From Nocardia pseudovaccinii NBRC 100343 (lineage in GTDB: Bacteria; Actinomycetota; Actinomycetes; Mycobacteriales; Mycobacteriaceae): a DNA stretch of 41,146 nt. Positions within the stretch are counted from its first letter, which is position 1; each line of letters starts with the position of its first letter. Where the stretch lies: NCBI RefSeq assembly GCF_001613225.1, contig NZ_BDBY01000255.1:1-41146 (forward strand), written 5' to 3'. The notes beneath the pieces are model-generated. The model was not told the DNA's origin. It did not search any database and saw only the letters and a program-made list of their open reading frames with translations. Positions 39,623-41,146 of this stretch are shown piece by piece. The position numbers were made by a program, and so were the translations under genes.

Positions 39623-40108
39623 TCAGGCGGCACCGGCCGCCGCGCGAGATCCGTTCACCGGGCCAGGCGTACGGCGCTGTGCCCGCAGCAGCAGCCACAT
39701 CGTCGGTAGCGCGACCGCCCACACCACCAGGATCACCGACAGCGCGGGCTGAATCGCGACCCGCACGTCACGTCCGGCCACCCGGACCAGATCCGGGTCC
39801 TTGCGGCTGTACTCAACATTGATCCGCTCACCAGCGGTGAGGTTGGTCGGATACAGCACCCCGACCTTGGGATTGTGCGTCTTTCCGTCCGGTGTGACAT
39901 AGATGACCGCCGAACGCAGCCGCCCGGCCGAGAGCACCTCGGCGGAGGTCACACCCTTGTCGGAGCTGATCAGATAGTCGTTGCGCCAGGCGGCCAGCAC
40001 CAGCAGCACGACAAGGGCGCTGAGGAAGACGGCCGCCGTCAGTACCCCGATCCTGGCCCGCCGCAGGCGGTTCGAACGCCTTTCAGACTGGCTGGTTTCC
40101 GACACCAC
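39623..40108 (-). CDS. DUF3592-like two-helix membrane protein
   Basis: The 161-aa product has a basic cytosolic start, a first helix (IGVLTAAVFLSALVVLLVLA), an extracytoplasmic domain of about 85 residues with strands and the PxG-type segments SAVIYVTPDGKTHNPKVGVL and GERINVEYSRKDPDLVRV, and a second helix (ALSVILVVWAVALPTMWLLL). This is the DUF3592 layout and matches Rv0556, which neighbours the mannosyltransferase and menG in mycobacteria. Two adjacent GTG starts (40108, 40105) are possible. It is divergent from a DUF2505 gene 37 bp away, so the two may share a regulated promoter. Confidence 0.8.
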   Translation of the reverse strand: MVSETSQSERRSNRLRRARIGVLTAAVFLSALVVLLVLAAWRNDYLISSDKGVTSAEVLSAGRLRSAVIYVTPDGKTHNPKVGVLYPTNLTAGERINVEYSRKDPDLVRVAGRDVRVAIQPALSVILVVWAVALPTMWLLLRAQRRTPGPVNGSRAAAGAA

Positions 40109-40145
40109 AACAGGCTACTTGCCGCCTCCGATACCGTTTGCGGCC

Positions 40146-40652
40146 ATGTCCCGAAAATTCAGCTTCACCGTGCCCTACGCCGTCCCGGTCGAAGATCTTC
40201 ACCGGGCACTCACCACCGATGACGTCTGGCAGTCCCGGTTCGCCGGTGCGCAGACCGCCACACTCGATCTCTCGCATCCGCAGGGCACGGACACCATCCG
40301 TATACATATGACCGAAAAGGCAAGCGATGACAAGGTTCCTGGCATCGTGAGCAAGGTACTCAAGAGCGAACTGGTGCTCTCGCGCACCGACAATTGGCAG
40401 GCATTGGACGGCGAAATCGCCAAGGGCACCTTCGAGGGCACCACCGGCGGCATCAGCAGCGAAATGTCGGGCACCTATGAACTGCGCCCGACCGTCGAGG
40501 GGTCCGAGATCGAGGTCGTCGGCACCGTGCGGGTCAAGGTGCCGCTGGTCGGCGGTGCCATCGAACCGCTGGCCGAGCAGCTGCATCATCGGGTGCTCGA
40601 GAGCGAGCGCAAACATATCGAGAAGTGGGTCGCCGCGCAGGCGAGCGCCTGA
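40146..40652 (+). CDS. DUF2505 family protein
   Basis: The 168-aa product has the helix-grip-like pattern of the DUF2505 family: RKFSFTVPYAVPVEDLHRALT at the start, a strand-rich middle (GTDTIRIHMTEKA, SEMSGTYELRPTVEGSEIEV), and a long C-terminal helix (IEPLAEQLHHRVLESERKHIEKWV). The family is restricted mainly to actinobacteria and has no known role; its fold resembles lipid-binding START-like proteins. The ATG at 40146 lies after an 85% non-coding stretch and fits the family start. It is divergent from the DUF3592 gene and ends at a strong terminator. Confidence 0.85.
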   Translation: MSRKFSFTVPYAVPVEDLHRALTTDDVWQSRFAGAQTATLDLSHPQGTDTIRIHMTEKASDDKVPGIVSKVLKSELVLSRTDNWQALDGEIAKGTFEGTTGGISSEMSGTYELRPTVEGSEIEVVGTVRVKVPLVGGAIEPLAEQLHHRVLESERKHIEKWVAAQASA

Positions 40653-40662
40653 CCCGGTCCGA

Positions 40663-40686
40663 ACGCCCCGGCGAAAGCCGGGGCGT
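40663..40686. terminator. Bidirectional terminator with GAAA tetraloop
   Basis: ACGCCCCGGC (40663-40672) and GCCGGGGCGT (40677-40686) form a perfect 10-bp stem capped by GAAA, between two convergent stop codons. Confidence 0.8.
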
Positions 40687-40700
40687 GCCGGGCTCTTCGG

Positions 40701-41135
40701 CTAGGCGAAATCCTCCGGGCTGAATTCCTTGGGCTCCACCAGCACCAGCCAGTTGCCGGAGTTGTCCCGGATGATCGCCTCGGTGCCATAGGGCCGTTCG
40801 GCGGGCGGCTGGATGAACTCCACGCCCTTGGCGGTCAATTCCTCGAAGGTCTTCTGGCAGTCGTCGGTCTTCAGGCCGAGCGCGCCGTTGGTGCCATTGG
40901 CCAGGGCCCGGCGGATGGCGTCGGCGAGATTGTCGTCCAGCGGCGGTCCGGGAATCATCAGGGTGATTTCGAGTTCGGGATGGTCGGGATGTGCCACGCT
41001 GACCCAGCGGAATCCGTTGTCGCCCATGGTCACATCGCTGGTCTCGACGAATCCCAGCTTTTCGGTGTACCACTGCTTGGCCGCGTCCTGGTCGGTGACG
41101 TACACGGTGACCAGCGAGACATTGGTAATAGTCAT
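40701..41135 (-). CDS. VOC family protein (second glyoxalase-fold protein)
   Basis: The 144-aa product has the VOC fold pattern: TNVSLVTVYVTDQDAAKQWY, GFRWVSVAHPDHPELEITLM, ALGLKTDDCQKTFEELTAKG, then EAIIRDNSGNWLVLVEPKEF. Conserved His/Glu positions in the second strand pair and the last strand could hold a metal, as in glyoxalase/dioxygenase members. It differs strongly from the VOC protein beside menB. The start is uncertain because the window ends just upstream; ATG 41135 and TTG 41141 are possible. Its substrate cannot be deduced. Confidence 0.88.
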   Translation of the reverse strand: MTITNVSLVTVYVTDQDAAKQWYTEKLGFVETSDVTMGDNGFRWVSVAHPDHPELEITLMIPGPPLDDNLADAIRRALANGTNGALGLKTDDCQKTFEELTAKGVEFIQPPAERPYGTEAIIRDNSGNWLVLVEPKEFSPEDFA

Positions 41136-41146
41136 GCCCAAAGGCT

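Overview
The window is high-G+C chromosomal DNA from an actinomycete of the mycolic-acid group, most probably Nocardia (inference). The reasons are GTG/TTG starts, ATGA and GTGA gene overlaps, a BldC regulator, an MspA-like porin protein, and gene content that largely follows the Mycobacterium tuberculosis Rv0524-Rv0558 region (hemL, cytochrome c maturation genes, menA, menE, menB, menD, mannosyltransferase, menG), broken by insertions of other genes. No rRNA, tRNA, CRISPR array, transposase or phage integrase gene was seen.

Layout. 1-2813 holds small membrane and secreted proteins: a proline-rich four-helix protein cut by the window edge, a 39-aa one-helix protein, two coupled membrane proteins and two exported proteins of unknown role. 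3004-9436 is one tightly overlapping operon: hemL (tetrapyrrole precursor), a histidine phosphatase, a thioredoxin-like lipoprotein, ccdA, resB and ccsA/resC. It joins haem supply to System II cytochrome c maturation. 9596-12255 carries envelope proteins: an MspA-like protein with a heptad-repeat insert, an LppU-like Cys-rich protein and a glycine-zipper exported protein. 12803-15024 holds a small membrane protein and BldC on the minus strand, then a DUF4229 protein coupled to a cysteine synthase-fold enzyme resembling Cds1. 15129-16395 is a two-gene HTH/Clp-N-domain operon under a palindrome-covered, apparently leaderless promoter, followed by a holin-like membrane protein.

16437-29918 contains menaquinone genes menA, menE, menB and menD, interspersed with a SRPBCC protein, a 1185-aa AfsR/SARP-type STAND regulator, a DrrAB-type ABC exporter, a VOC protein, a hotdog thioesterase and a small conserved protein. 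menC is not in the window. 29932-33127 holds two small minus-strand proteins, a DinB-like protein and a TetR/aldo-keto reductase divergent pair. 33193-41135 has a 1394-aa nitrate reductase/diflavin reductase fusion, menG, a GT4 mannosyltransferase, a DUF3592 protein, a DUF2505 protein and a second VOC protein.

Metabolically, the window links respiratory-chain assembly (menaquinone, c-type cytochromes, haem precursor) with nitrate assimilation and envelope functions. The most unusual items are the HTH + ClpC2-like pair with its palindromic leaderless promoter, the helically phased TGCAAG direct repeats upstream of drrAB beside a SARP-type regulator, the heptad insert in the MspA-like protein, the nitrate reductase fusion, and a cluster of short intergenic repeats upstream of menD. 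Functions were assigned from visible motifs and family memory only; no database search was run.
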